A stretch of DNA of 64,000 nt from Pseudomonas sp. RSB 5.4 (GCF_037126175.1 NZ_CP146986.1:1330501-1394500), one strand, 5' to 3'; positions 36,981 through 46,339 are shown, counted from the stretch's first letter. The notes: generated from the sequence alone by a model not told the origin. Made by a program: numbers and translations.

Positions 36981-39900
36981 TCAGTGGTGTTTGGTAAAGC
37001 GTTGTACGAGCTTCATGACCACCACGAAGAACAACGGCACAAAGATCACCGCCAGCGTCGCGGTGATCATCCCGCCGATCACCCCGGTGCCAATGGCCTG
37101 CTGGCTTGCCGAGCTGGCGCCGGTGGCGATGGCCAGCGGCACTACGCCAAGGATGAATGCCAGCGAGGTCATGATGATCGGCCGCAGACGCAGGCGTGCG
37201 GCCTGCAACGTCGCATCGATCAGGTCATGGCCTTCGTCATACAGGCTCTTGGCGAACTCGATGATCAGGATCGCGTTCTTCGCCGAAAGACCGATGATGG
37301 TAATCAGCCCGACCTTGAAGAACACATCGTTGGGCATTCCGCGCAAGGTCACCGCCAGCACTGCGCCGAGCACGCCCAGCGGCACCACCAGCAGCACCGA
37401 GGTCGGAATCGACCAGCTCTCGTAGAGCGCCGCCAGACACAGGAACACGATCAGCAGCGACAGACCGAGCAGGATCGGCGCCTGACTGCCGGACAAACGT
37501 TCCTGCAACGACAGCCCTGTCCATTCCTGACCCAGGCCTTTCGGCCCTTGGGCGACCAGCCGTTCGATCTCCGCCATGGCCTCGCCGGTGCTGTGCCCGG
37601 GCGATGGCTCGCCGGAAATCGCAATCGCCGGGTAGCCGTTATAGCGGGTCAATTGCGCCGGGCCTTGGGTCCATTTCGCCTGGACGAACGCCGACAGCGG
37701 CACCATGTGCCCGGCGTTGTTGCGCACGTGCATTTTCAGCAGATCATCGACCTGACTGCGCTGATCGCCTTCGGCCTGCACCACCACCCGTTGCATCCGA
37801 CCCTGGTTGGGAAAGTCGTTGACGTACGAAGAGCCGATGGCAGTGGACAGCGCGTTGCCGATGTCGGCGAACGACACGCCCAACGCGTTGGCCTGCTTGC
37901 GGTCGACTTCCAGCTGTACTTGGGGTGCTTCGGCCAGCGCGCTTTCGCGCACGTTCATCAGTACCGGGCTTTTCTCCGCTGCGGCAAGCAGCTCGGTGCG
38001 TGCTTGCATCAGTGTGGCGTGACCGAGACCGCCGCGATCCTGCAGACGGAATTCGAAGCCGCTCGACGTGCCGAGGCCATCGACCGGTGGCGGCAGCACC
38101 GCAAAGGCAACGGCGTCCTTGATCTGGCTCAGGGCGATGTTGGCGCGGTCAGCAATGGAAGTAGCCGAATCGTCGCTGCCGCGTTCAGACCAGTCCTTGA
38201 GGGTGGTGAACGCCAACGCCGCGTTCTGCCCGCTGCCGGAGAAACTGAAGCCGAGAATCACCGTGCTGTCGCCCACACCCGGTTCACTGGCGTTGTGCGC
38301 CTCGATCTGCTCCACCACCTGCACCGTACGGTTCTTGCTCGCGCCCGGTGGCAATTGAATGTCAGTGATGGTGTAACCCTGATCCTCAACCGGCAGGAAC
38401 GAGGAGGGCAGGCGCGCAAAGCACACGCCCATGCCGATCAGCAGCACGCCGTAGATCAGTAGATAACGCCCGCTGCGCTTCAGCGCGTAGCCGACCCAGC
38501 CTTGATAGCGATCGGTCAGTTGCTCGAAGCGGCGGTTGAACCAGCCGAAGAACCCCGACTTCTCATGATGCTCGCCCTTGGCAATCGGCTTGAGCAGCGT
38601 GGCGCACAGTGCCGGGGTCAAGGTCAGGGCCAGGAATGCCGAGAACAGGATCGAGGTTGCCATCGACAGCGAGAACTGCCGGTAAATCACCCCCACCGAA
38701 CCCTGCATGAATGCCATCGGAATGAACACTGCCACCAGCACCAGAGTGATGCCGATGATGGCGCCGGTGATTTGCTTCATCGCCTTGCGCGTCGCCTCTT
38801 TCGGCGACAATCCTTCACTGGCCATGATCCGCTCGACGTTCTCCACCACAACGATCGCGTCGTCTACCAGAATGCCGATCGCCAGCACCATGCCGAACAT
38901 GGTCAGCACGTTGATCGAGAAACCCAGCGCCAGCATGGTGGCGAAAGTGCCCATCAGGGCCACCGGCACCACCAGCGTCGGGATCAGCGTGTAGCGGATG
39001 TTCTGCAGGAACAGAAACATCACCGCAAACACCAGCAGCATCGCTTCGCCGAGGGTGTAGACGACTTTGGTGATCGAGACTTTGACGAACGGCGAGGTGT
39101 CATACGGAATCTTGTATTCGACGCCGGCCGGGAAGTAGCGCGACAGCTCGTCCATCTTCGCCCGGATCAATGTCGCGGTAGCGAGGGCATTGGCTCCCGG
39201 CGCCAGCTGCACGCCGACAGCGGTGGACGGCTTGCCATTCAGACGCGTGCCGAACTGGTATTCCTGGCTGCCGATCTCGACCCGTGCGACATCCTTGATA
39301 CGCACGGTGGAGCCGTCCGGATTGGCCTTGAGCACGATGTCGGCGAACTCTTCCGGCGTCGACAACTGACCCTTGACCATGATGGTCGCGGTGATTTCCT
39401 GCGAGGATGGGTTGGGCAAGTCGCCAATACTGCCCGCCGACACCTGGGCGTTTTGCGCGACGATGGCGGCGTTGACGTCGGCCGGAGTCAGATTGAAACC
39501 GATCAGCTTCTGCGGATTGATCCAGATCCGCATCGCCCGTTCGGCGCCGTACAGCTGCGCTTTGCCGACGCCGTCGATGCGTTTGATCTCGTTCATCACG
39601 TTGCGCGCCAGATAATCACTGAGCGCCACGTCGTCGAGCTTGCCGTCACTGGAGGTCAGGGTGATCAGCAACAGGAAGCCTGCGGAAACTTTCTCCACCT
39701 GCAAGCCTTGCTGGTTCACCGCTTGCGGCAGGCGCGACTCGACCACTTTGAGGCGGTTTTGCACATCGACCTGGGCCAGTTCCGGGTTGGTGCCCGGCTG
39801 GAAGGTGGCCTTGATCGTGGCGCTGCCGAGGCTGCTCTGCGATTCGAAGTACAGCAGGTGATCGGCGCCGTTGAGCTCTTCCTCGATCAGGCTGACTACG

Positions 39901-40079
39901 CTTTCATCGACGGTCTGTGCCGATGCGCCGGGGTATACGGCGTAGATTTCGATCTGCGGCGGGGCGACGTCGGGGTATTGCGCCACCGGCAATTGCGGAA
40001 TGGCCAGCGCACCGGCCAACAGGATGAACAGGGCGACGACCCAGGCGAACACCGGGCGATCGATAAAAAACTGCGGCAT
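36981..40079 (-). CDS. RND multidrug efflux transporter, HAE-1 family (MexD/AcrB-like)
   Basis: This 1032-residue inner-membrane proton antiporter opens with MPQFFIDRPVFAWVVALFI and has 12 TM helices with two large periplasmic loops. The proton-relay Asp pair is in GILVDDAIVVVEN (about 406-407) and the relay Lys in IGLSAKNAILI. Sequence features such as QVEKVSAGFLLLITL and the GHHEK-type central loop put it nearer MexD than MexB. It is preceded by its membrane-fusion protein 15 bases upstream. No outer-membrane channel gene is present, so it probably borrows an OprM/TolC-like protein encoded elsewhere. Confidence 0.93.
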   Translation of the reverse strand: MPQFFIDRPVFAWVVALFILLAGALAIPQLPVAQYPDVAPPQIEIYAVYPGASAQTVDESVVSLIEEELNGADHLLYFESQSSLGSATIKATFQPGTNPELAQVDVQNRLKVVESRLPQAVNQQGLQVEKVSAGFLLLITLTSSDGKLDDVALSDYLARNVMNEIKRIDGVGKAQLYGAERAMRIWINPQKLIGFNLTPADVNAAIVAQNAQVSAGSIGDLPNPSSQEITATIMVKGQLSTPEEFADIVLKANPDGSTVRIKDVARVEIGSQEYQFGTRLNGKPSTAVGVQLAPGANALATATLIRAKMDELSRYFPAGVEYKIPYDTSPFVKVSITKVVYTLGEAMLLVFAVMFLFLQNIRYTLIPTLVVPVALMGTFATMLALGFSINVLTMFGMVLAIGILVDDAIVVVENVERIMASEGLSPKEATRKAMKQITGAIIGITLVLVAVFIPMAFMQGSVGVIYRQFSLSMATSILFSAFLALTLTPALCATLLKPIAKGEHHEKSGFFGWFNRRFEQLTDRYQGWVGYALKRSGRYLLIYGVLLIGMGVCFARLPSSFLPVEDQGYTITDIQLPPGASKNRTVQVVEQIEAHNASEPGVGDSTVILGFSFSGSGQNAALAFTTLKDWSERGSDDSATSIADRANIALSQIKDAVAFAVLPPPVDGLGTSSGFEFRLQDRGGLGHATLMQARTELLAAAEKSPVLMNVRESALAEAPQVQLEVDRKQANALGVSFADIGNALSTAIGSSYVNDFPNQGRMQRVVVQAEGDQRSQVDDLLKMHVRNNAGHMVPLSAFVQAKWTQGPAQLTRYNGYPAIAISGEPSPGHSTGEAMAEIERLVAQGPKGLGQEWTGLSLQERLSGSQAPILLGLSLLIVFLCLAALYESWSIPTSVLLVVPLGVLGAVLAVTLRGMPNDVFFKVGLITIIGLSAKNAILIIEFAKSLYDEGHDLIDATLQAARLRLRPIIMTSLAFILGVVPLAIATGASSASQQAIGTGVIGGMITATLAVIFVPLFFVVVMKLVQRFTKHH

Positions 40080-40094
40080 ATGAAAACGTCCTGC

Positions 40095-41252
40095 TTACTG
40101 ACCAGAGGTCTGGGCAAGTGGAAGAGGGGTGTCGTCGATCTGCACCTTTTCGCCGGGACGGGCGTGTTGCAGGCCTTCGATGACAATGCGGTCGCCGGGC
40201 TTGAGGCCGCCGGTGACGATCCAGCGGTCGTTCTGCACCGCGCCCAGTTGCACCGGCTGCTGGGCGACGCGCATCTGCTCGTCGACGGTCAGCACCTGGG
40301 CGATACCCGCGCTGTCACGCTGCACCGCACGCTGCGGCACGGTGATGCCGTTCTGCACGGTCGCTTGTTGCAGGCGAACGCGGATGAAGCTGCCCGGCAG
40401 CAGGTCGAGGTCAGGGTTGGGGAATTCGCTGCGCAGAATGATCTGGCCGGTGCCCGGATCGACGCTGATGTCGCTGAACAGCAGTTTGCCCGGTAACGGA
40501 TAGAGGCTGCCGTCATCCTGAATCAGCGTGGCCTTGACCTGATCCTGACCGACTTCCTGCAACTGCCCGGAACGGAACGCGCGACGCAGTTCATTCAGTT
40601 CACGGGTCGACTGGGTAAGGTCGGCGTAGATCGGGTTGAGCTGTTGAATCAGCGCCAGTGGCGTGGTTTCGTTCTGCCCGACCAGCGCGCCTTCGGTGAC
40701 CAGCGCACGGCCGACGCGTCCGGAAATCGGCGCGGTGACGGTGGCGTAGCCCAGATTCAACTTCGCGCGCTCCACGGCGGCTTTGTTGGCCGCCACGTCG
40801 GCGGCAGTTTGCCGGGCATTGGCGCGGGCGTTGTCGTAATCCTGAGCGCTGATGGCCTTGTCGTCGATCAACTGCGCGTAGCGCTGCTCCTGCAACTTCG
40901 CCTGGAACGCATTGGCTTCGGCCTTGCGCAGCGCAGCTTCAGCGCTGTCCAGGTCAGCCTTGAACGGTGCCGGGTCGATGCGGAACAGCACGTCGCCCTT
41001 TTTCACGTCGCTGCCTTCGCGAAAGGTGCGTTGCAGCACCACACCGGCCACCCGGGCACGCACTTCGGCGATCCGTGGCGCAGCGATGCGCCCGCTCAGT
41101 TCGCTGCTGATCGACAGGGGGCGGGCCTCGATGGTCTCGATCCGCACGGTGGCCGGCGGCGCTTCCTCTTCAGCCTTCGAAGACGAATCACAGGCGCCCA
41201 GCAACAGCGCAACGGCGATGAGGCCGAGCCCGGCCAGCAGATTTTTCGACAT
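40095..41252 (-). CDS. RND efflux periplasmic adaptor lipoprotein (MFP)
   Basis: This 385-residue membrane-fusion protein has lipobox LLGAC with Cys21. The order is: lipoyl half-motif (VRARVAGVVLQRTFREGSDVK near 67), alpha-helical hairpin (about 100-165), second lipoyl half (APISGRVGRALVTEGALVG) and beta-barrel plus proximal domain to about 375. It links the RND pump to an outer-membrane channel. It is the first gene of the pump operon and is divergent from the RstA-like regulator, with about 275 bases and a repeat between them. Confidence 0.92.
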   Translation of the reverse strand: MSKNLLAGLGLIAVALLLGACDSSSKAEEEAPPATVRIETIEARPLSISSELSGRIAAPRIAEVRARVAGVVLQRTFREGSDVKKGDVLFRIDPAPFKADLDSAEAALRKAEANAFQAKLQEQRYAQLIDDKAISAQDYDNARANARQTAADVAANKAAVERAKLNLGYATVTAPISGRVGRALVTEGALVGQNETTPLALIQQLNPIYADLTQSTRELNELRRAFRSGQLQEVGQDQVKATLIQDDGSLYPLPGKLLFSDISVDPGTGQIILRSEFPNPDLDLLPGSFIRVRLQQATVQNGITVPQRAVQRDSAGIAQVLTVDEQMRVAQQPVQLGAVQNDRWIVTGGLKPGDRIVIEGLQHARPGEKVQIDDTPLPLAQTSGQ

Positions 41253-41411
41253 GTACTACCCCCAATATTGAAGCCCGCATCCTAAGGCCAGACGCCGAGG
41301 GTAGCGGTGAAGCTTTGTAGGCGCTGTGTGAAATTGTGTAAGGGTTTTACTCAGGGACGGGTGAGGACGTATATCCTTTATGCCTTGAAATTTATTGCGA
41401 CAGATAAACCG

Positions 41412-41487
41412 CCATCGCGAGCAGGCTCACTCCTACATTGGAACTGTGCCAGACACGAACCTTGTAGGAGTGAGCCTGCTCGCGATG
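41412..41487. repeat. Inverted repeat, TAGGAGTGAGCCTGCTCGCGAT type
   Basis: Same variant as at 26022, here in the divergent gap between the efflux adaptor and the RstA-like gene. It ends about 40 bases before the rstA start. Confidence 0.88.
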
Positions 41488-41528
41488 AGGCCCGAACAGT
41501 CGCCACTGCACTTTCCTTGGAACACCCC

Positions 41529-42230
41529 ATGCCCAACATCCTCCTGGTCGAAGACGACACCGCCCTCGCCGAACTGATTTCCAGCTACCTGGAGCGCAAC
41601 GGTTATTCCGTCAGCGTGATCGGCCGTGGCGACCATGTGCGCGAACGGGCGCGGATCAATCCGCCGGATCTGGTGATCCTCGACCTGATGCTGCCGGGTC
41701 TCGACGGCCTGCAAGTCTGCCGCTTGCTGCGCGCCGATTCGGCAACCCTGCCGATTCTGATGCTGACTGCCCGCGACGACAGTCACGATCAGGTGCTGGG
41801 CCTGGAAATGGGGGCCGACGACTACGTCACCAAGCCCTGCGAACCACGGGTTCTGCTGGCACGAGTGCGTACTTTGCTGCGGCGCAGCAGCCTTGGTGAA
41901 CCGATGACGGTCAATGACCGGATCGTCATGGGCAATCTGTGCATCGACCTGTCCGAGCGCACCGTGACCTGGCGCGAGCAGCCGGTCGAGCTGTCCAGCG
42001 GCGAATACAATTTGCTGGTGGTGCTGGCCCGGCATGCCGGGGAAGTGCTGAGCCGCGATCAAATCCTGCAACGCCTGCGCGGCATTGAGTTCAACGGCAC
42101 TGATCGCTCGGTGGACGTGGCGATTTCCAAGTTGCGGCGCAAGTTCGATGATCACGCCGGCGAGGCACGCAAGATCAAAACCGTGTGGGGCAAGGGTTAC
42201 CTGTTCAGCCGTTCCGAGTGGGAATGCTGA
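41529..42230 (+). CDS. rstA: Response regulator, RstA-like (OmpR family)
   Basis: This 233-residue regulator has a receiver domain (about 1-118) with phosphoacceptor Asp52 (VILDLMLPG), acidic pocket Glu8/Asp9/Asp10 and Lys near 102. A winged-helix DNA-binding domain follows (about 135-230). The C-terminal segment DRSVDVAISKLRRKF then KGYLF matches E. coli RstA closely. The kinase gene follows after 4 bases. Its divergence from an RND efflux operon makes that operon a candidate target (inference from layout). Confidence 0.87.
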   Translation: MPNILLVEDDTALAELISSYLERNGYSVSVIGRGDHVRERARINPPDLVILDLMLPGLDGLQVCRLLRADSATLPILMLTARDDSHDQVLGLEMGADDYVTKPCEPRVLLARVRTLLRRSSLGEPMTVNDRIVMGNLCIDLSERTVTWREQPVELSSGEYNLLVVLARHAGEVLSRDQILQRLRGIEFNGTDRSVDVAISKLRRKFDDHAGEARKIKTVWGKGYLFSRSEWEC

Positions 42231-42234
42231 GCTG

Positions 42235-43536
42235 ATGTTCAGAATCCTGTTTCGCCTGTATCTGGTGACGATCGTCTCCTACAGCGCGGCGATCTATCTG
42301 GTGCCGGACCTGGTGATCATGGCGTTCCGCGAGCGCTTCATCACCTACAACCTCGACTACTCGCGAGGCCTGCAATCGCTGATCACCCGGCAGTTTCACG
42401 CAGTGCCGCAAGACCAGTGGCCAGCGCTGGCGCAGTCGATGGACAAGGACTTCCTGCCGTTGCACATCGCCCTGGCGCGCATCGACGACGCCGATTTCAC
42501 CGCCCCCGAGCAGGCACGTCTGCGCGCTGGGGAAAACGTGGTGCGCATTGGCGATTGGGGATGGCGCACCTTGGCGGTTACGCCGCTGAACGATGACGTC
42601 GCCGTGCAAATGGTGGTGCCGCCGGATCCGCTGGACGTCAACCTGTTGTACTGGAGCATCAACGTGCTGATCGGCGCGAGCATGCTCGCCTGCCTGCTGT
42701 TGTGGATTCGCCCGCACTGGCGCGACCTGGAGCGGCTCAAGGGCGCTGCCGAACGCTTCGGCAAGGGCCACTTGAGCGAGCGCACGCAGATCCCGCCCAG
42801 CTCCAACATCGGCAGCCTGGCCAACGTGTTCGACACCATGGCCGGCGACATCGAGGATCTGCTCAATCAGCAGCGCGACCTGCTCAATGCGGTCTCCCAC
42901 GAATTGCGCACACCGCTGACCCGGCTGGATTTCGGTCTGGCCCTGGCGCTGTCCGATGATTTGCCGGCGACCAGTCGCGAGCGCCTGCAAGGGCTGGTCG
43001 CGCACATACGCGAACTGGATGAGCTGGTGCTGGAATTGCTGTCTTACAGCCGCCTGCAGAATCCGGCGCAATTACCGGAACAGGTAGAGGTGTCGCTGGA
43101 TGAGTTCATCGACAGCATTCTGGGCAGCGTCGATGAAGAGCTGGAATCGCCGGACATCGTCATCGACGTATTGCTGCATGGCCAGCTCGAACGTTTTTCG
43201 CTGGATCCGCGCCTGACCGCCCGGGCGATCCAGAACCTGCTGCGCAATGCCATGCGCTATTGCGAGAAACGCATTCAGATTGGCGTGCAAGTCAGCCCCG
43301 ATGGCTGCGGGATCTGGGTCGACGATGACGGCATTGGCATCCCGGATGACGAGCGCGAGCGGATTTTCGAACCGTTCTATCGCCTTGATCGCAGTCGTGA
43401 TCGGGCCACCGGTGGCTTTGGCCTGGGCCTGGCGATCAGCCGCCGGGCGCTGGAGGCGCAGGGCGGGACGCTGACGGTGGAAAGCTCACCGCTGGGGGGG
43501 GCGCGGTTCAGGTTGTGGTTGCCGAACCTGGCTTGA
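42235..43536 (+). CDS. rstB: Sensor histidine kinase, RstB-like
   Basis: This 433-residue membrane kinase has TM1 about 7-28, a small periplasmic sensor (about 30-135), TM2 about 138-158 and a HAMP region with IRPHWRDLERLKGAAERFG. The dimerisation helix carries phospho-His222 (VSHELRTPLTRL). The ATPase domain has an N box (NLLRNAMRYCEK), G1 (DDDGIGIP) and G2 (GGFGLGLAI). The IRPHW linker and overall layout match E. coli RstB. It is translationally close to rstA, four bases apart. Confidence 0.88.
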   Translation: MFRILFRLYLVTIVSYSAAIYLVPDLVIMAFRERFITYNLDYSRGLQSLITRQFHAVPQDQWPALAQSMDKDFLPLHIALARIDDADFTAPEQARLRAGENVVRIGDWGWRTLAVTPLNDDVAVQMVVPPDPLDVNLLYWSINVLIGASMLACLLLWIRPHWRDLERLKGAAERFGKGHLSERTQIPPSSNIGSLANVFDTMAGDIEDLLNQQRDLLNAVSHELRTPLTRLDFGLALALSDDLPATSRERLQGLVAHIRELDELVLELLSYSRLQNPAQLPEQVEVSLDEFIDSILGSVDEELESPDIVIDVLLHGQLERFSLDPRLTARAIQNLLRNAMRYCEKRIQIGVQVSPDGCGIWVDDDGIGIPDDERERIFEPFYRLDRSRDRATGGFGLGLAISRRALEAQGGTLTVESSPLGGARFRLWLPNLA

Positions 43537-43546
43537 CCCTAAACCT

Positions 43547-43634
43547 GTGGGAGCGGGCTTGCTCGCGAAGGCGGAGCATCAGTCGACATAGATTTATCTG
43601 ACACACCGCTTTCGCGAGCAAGCCCGCTCCCACA
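43547..43634. repeat. REP doublet
   Basis: Standard inverted arms between the convergent kinase and pncA genes. Confidence 0.9.
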
Positions 43635-43649
43635 GGGGTTTTAGGTTGG

Positions 43650-44276
43650 TCAGATGAGTTGGTTCGACTGAATCAACCCAACCCCGGCCGTTTGCATCCG
43701 CTCCATCGCCGTCGCCAGTGATCCATCCATGTCAATGGCGCGACAGGCATCCAGCACCACAAACGCATTGAACCCCGCCGCCCGCGCATCCAGCGCCGAG
43801 TACATCACGCAGAAATCCAGCGCCAGACCGACCATGTACACCGTGTCGATCCCGCGTTCTTTCAGGTAACCGGCCAGACCGGTGGTGGTGCGCCGGTCCG
43901 CCTCGAGAAACGCCGAATAGCTGTCGATGTCCGGGTTGCAGCCCTTGCGGATGATCAGTTGCGCGTGAGGCAGATCCAGCTTTGGGTGAAACTCGGCGCC
44001 GGCAGTGCCTTGCACGCAATGATCCGGCCAGAGCGTCTGTTCGCCGTAGGGCAACTGAATCACATCGTAGGGCTTGCGCCCGGGGTGACTCGAGGCAAAC
44101 GACGCGTGCCCGGTCGGGTGCCAGTCCTGGGCAATGATGACCTGCTTGAACAGACCGCTGAGGCGATTGATCAGCGGTACGATCAGATCGCCTTCAGGGA
44201 CGGCCAGTTGGCCACCGGGGGTGAAGTCGTTCTGAACGTCGATGACCAGCAGGGCAGTGCGGGGTGAAATCTGCAT
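43650..44276 (-). CDS. pncA: Nicotinamidase
   Basis: This 208-residue amidohydrolase deaminates nicotinamide to nicotinate for NAD salvage. The catalytic triad is visible as Asp13 (VIDVQNDF), Lys in IIRKGCNPD (about 111) and Cys in LALDFCVMYS (about 156). The metal site is in AQDWHPTGHASF (Asp, His, His). The length is normal for the family. It appears monocistronic; the next gene upstream starts its own operon in the same direction. Confidence 0.94.
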   Translation of the reverse strand: MQISPRTALLVIDVQNDFTPGGQLAVPEGDLIVPLINRLSGLFKQVIIAQDWHPTGHASFASSHPGRKPYDVIQLPYGEQTLWPDHCVQGTAGAEFHPKLDLPHAQLIIRKGCNPDIDSYSAFLEADRRTTTGLAGYLKERGIDTVYMVGLALDFCVMYSALDARAAGFNAFVVLDACRAIDMDGSLATAMERMQTAGVGLIQSNQLI

Positions 44277-44326
44277 CGGTGCTTCCTCCTTGGATAATCA
44301 CGCGCTCAGCATAGTGGTAGCGGCAG

Positions 44327-45085
44327 TCATGCGCTCAACCGTTCGATCAAATGTCTGGCGAGGTCTTCCAGCGCCGGGGCCGGGTTGTGCCCGATCAACA
44401 TCCACGCATGCTCACCTTCGGTCCAGTACACCACGTTCATTTCATGGCGCCTTTCGTGCGCCAGTGGCCGACTGCCGCTATTGGTGCGCGTCACGCACAA
44501 GGCCAGCGGCCCATGTTTCGCGTCCAGATAGGTCAGTTGTGCGATCGGTACGCCGTCGTACTCGAGCATTTGTGCACGTTTGAGTTCGGCGCCCGGCAAC
44601 TTCAGCAGCGCCGGTGACAGATTCAGGCCCAGCCGCGTGTCCACCGCGCGTAATTGCGCGCGTTGGCTGGCTTCGTCGCTCGGCAAATGATCGAGGGTTT
44701 GCGGCACATACAGCGCCATGTAATCGCCGACCAAGGCGCGCCAGTTATGCGCTTGCTGTGATTGCCAGGCGATGAACAGGCGATCGGCCAATACGCCGCC
44801 AGCCAGCAGGCTCGCGGCGGCCGCTCCGATAAACCAGCGCCGACTCAGGCCCGGCCGTTGGGGAGAGGGAATCGCATCGAGGCGCGCCTGCAAACGTTCT
44901 AGCGGTGCCTGTTGTGCCAGTTCGTCATAGGCCTCCTTGTACGGCAGGCTGCTGCGTTCGAACCATTGCACGCGCAGGCTGAGCAACGGGTCGTCGGCAA
45001 TCGCGCTGTCGAGCTGGCTGCGATATGCGGGGTCCAGCTCGTCATCGAGGTAGGCCACCAGTTGTTCGTCGGAGGGCTTGTTCAT
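44327..45085 (-). CDS. Anti-sigma factor (transmembrane)
   Basis: This 252-residue protein has an N-terminal cytoplasmic anti-sigma-like helical domain (about 1-90; DEQLVAYLDDELDPA is a zinc-finger-less ASD start). A single membrane segment preceded by SRR lies near 101-120 (WFIGAAAASLLAGGVLADR), followed by a periplasmic domain. The ATG overlaps the sigma-factor stop (ATGA), so the two are translationally coupled. It should hold the ECF sigma factor at the membrane until a signal arrives. No His/Cys zinc motif is seen. Confidence 0.83.
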   Translation of the reverse strand: MNKPSDEQLVAYLDDELDPAYRSQLDSAIADDPLLSLRVQWFERSSLPYKEAYDELAQQAPLERLQARLDAIPSPQRPGLSRRWFIGAAAASLLAGGVLADRLFIAWQSQQAHNWRALVGDYMALYVPQTLDHLPSDEASQRAQLRAVDTRLGLNLSPALLKLPGAELKRAQMLEYDGVPIAQLTYLDAKHGPLALCVTRTNSGSRPLAHERRHEMNVVYWTEGEHAWMLIGHNPAPALEDLARHLIERLSA

Positions 45086-45612
45086 GGGCGGTCACCTCCG
45101 GTGGTTTTCGGCACGGCTTGCAGGGGCGGGTATTCAGCCAGTTTCAGGCGCGCGGTGGCCAGCCGGCTCATCACCGTGCCGATCGGCACTTGCAGGATCT
45201 CGGCGACTTCGCGGTAGGACAGGCCTTCGACATAAGCCAGATACACGGTTTCGCGCTGGGTTTCCGGCAAAGCATCGACCCGGCGAATTACTTGCGCCGC
45301 CATCACGTGCGTCTGCGCCGCATATTCGCCATCGAAGGCCAGTTGCCCGTCGGCATCGACCTGACCGGCGCCCTGACGCACCCGGCGGGCGCGCACTTCG
45401 TTGAGCCAGATCGAATGCAGGATGCTCAGCAGCCAGCGATCCATGCGCGTGCCGGCCACATATTGTCCGGCACGCTCCAGCGCCCGCACGCACGTGGCCT
45501 GCACCAGATCCTCGGCCACGTGCCGATTGCGCGACAGCAGCAGACCGTAGCGCCACAGTCGCGCCAGATGCTGTCCGAGTTCCGCTCTGAATGCCTGATC
45601 GCTGACGATGAT
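45082..45612 (-). CDS. ECF sigma factor (sigma-70 family) with a non-canonical start
   Basis: This is about 176 residues if translation begins at an ATC codon. Region 2 runs from FRAELGQHLARLWRYG through AEDLVQATCVRAL to RWLLSILHSIWLNEVRARR. Region 4 has LPETQRETVYLAYVEGLSYREVA and the helix VPIGTVMSRLATARLKL. The sigma frame upstream of the GTG at 45519 is conserved in kind (regions 2.1-2.2) back to an in-frame TAA at about 45616, yet holds no ATG, GTG or TTG. AAGGA lies 5 bases before ATC 45612 (8 before ATC 45609). Starting at the GTG would delete much of region 2. Confidence 0.78.
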   Translation of the reverse strand: MIVSDQAFRAELGQHLARLWRYGLLLSRNRHVAEDLVQATCVRALERAGQYVAGTRMDRWLLSILHSIWLNEVRARRVRQGAGQVDADGQLAFDGEYAAQTHVMAAQVIRRVDALPETQRETVYLAYVEGLSYREVAEILQVPIGTVMSRLATARLKLAEYPPLQAVPKTTGGDRP

Positions 45613-45630
45613 GGCGTTCCTTTATCTATT

Positions 45631-46164
45631 TCAGGTTTTCGATGAATCGTTGATGGCTTCAGCCAGGTCCTGGTATTCCTCGCAGGAGGTGCCGCAAATC
45701 GATTTGATCTGCTGCAACTGTTCCTGCGCCAGATCGACGCGGCCTTTGATCACGTAGGCTTCGCCGAGGTATTCGCGCACTTGCGCGTATTGCGGATCGA
45801 GCTTTACCGATTGCAGGTAATAGCCGATGCCCTCGTCGGTACGCCCCAGTTTTCGCGTGGCGTAACCGCGATAGTTGAGGGCCTTGGCGGTGTTCGGTTG
45901 TTTCAAGGTGTCGAGCAGGGCCAGGGCTTCTTCGTATCGACCGTCCTTGGCCAATCTGTAGGCATAATCGGTCCGATCGGCATCCGGCACGGCGCTGCTG
46001 GTCTGCATCACGCATTTCTGCGATTTGCTGTCCCAGACCTGGCCTTTGGGGCAATTGGGCTTCTGCACGGGAGCGTCTTCATCACCGTTGGCAAACGCCA
46101 TCGATGCGGACAACGCGGCCACCAGCAGCAACGGGGCGGCGAACATAACGGAACGGATAGTCAT
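45631..46164 (-). CDS. Secreted TPR-repeat protein
   Basis: This 177-residue protein has a Sec signal peptide (MTIRSVMFAAPLLLVAALSA, cut near AFA-NG). A Cys-containing stretch PNCPKGQVWDSKSQKCV follows (a CPxG...KC chitin-binding-like/EGF-free pattern), then about two to three TPR helices (YEEALALLDTL, ALNYRGYATRKLGRTDEGI) to the end. A CGTSC pair sits near residue 160. It is the first gene of the sigma/anti-sigma operon; the sigma gene begins 18 bases after its stop. GGAG lies 8 bases before the ATG. It may be the periplasmic sensor or target of the sigma system (inference). Confidence 0.8.
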   Translation of the reverse strand: MTIRSVMFAAPLLLVAALSASMAFANGDEDAPVQKPNCPKGQVWDSKSQKCVMQTSSAVPDADRTDYAYRLAKDGRYEEALALLDTLKQPNTAKALNYRGYATRKLGRTDEGIGYYLQSVKLDPQYAQVREYLGEAYVIKGRVDLAQEQLQQIKSICGTSCEEYQDLAEAINDSSKT

Positions 46165-46339
46165 GGGCAAGGCTCCACAGAGGGTTATGTATCACTTTGA
46201 ACACCGCAGGACGGCAATTTATTCATTGCTTTGTCAGGCTCTGTTCAAGGTACGCGCAAATAGCGCGGTTATGCTCAGGAACGCCTGCCGTCCATCCAGC
46301 GCTTCGCCATGACCCAGCGCTGACACACGAGGAACTGCC

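Noticed and set aside
45082..45519. Short form of the ECF sigma factor starting at GTG
   Set aside because: It would remove regions 2.1-2.2, which are readable in frame upstream; the longer form is favoured despite its odd start.
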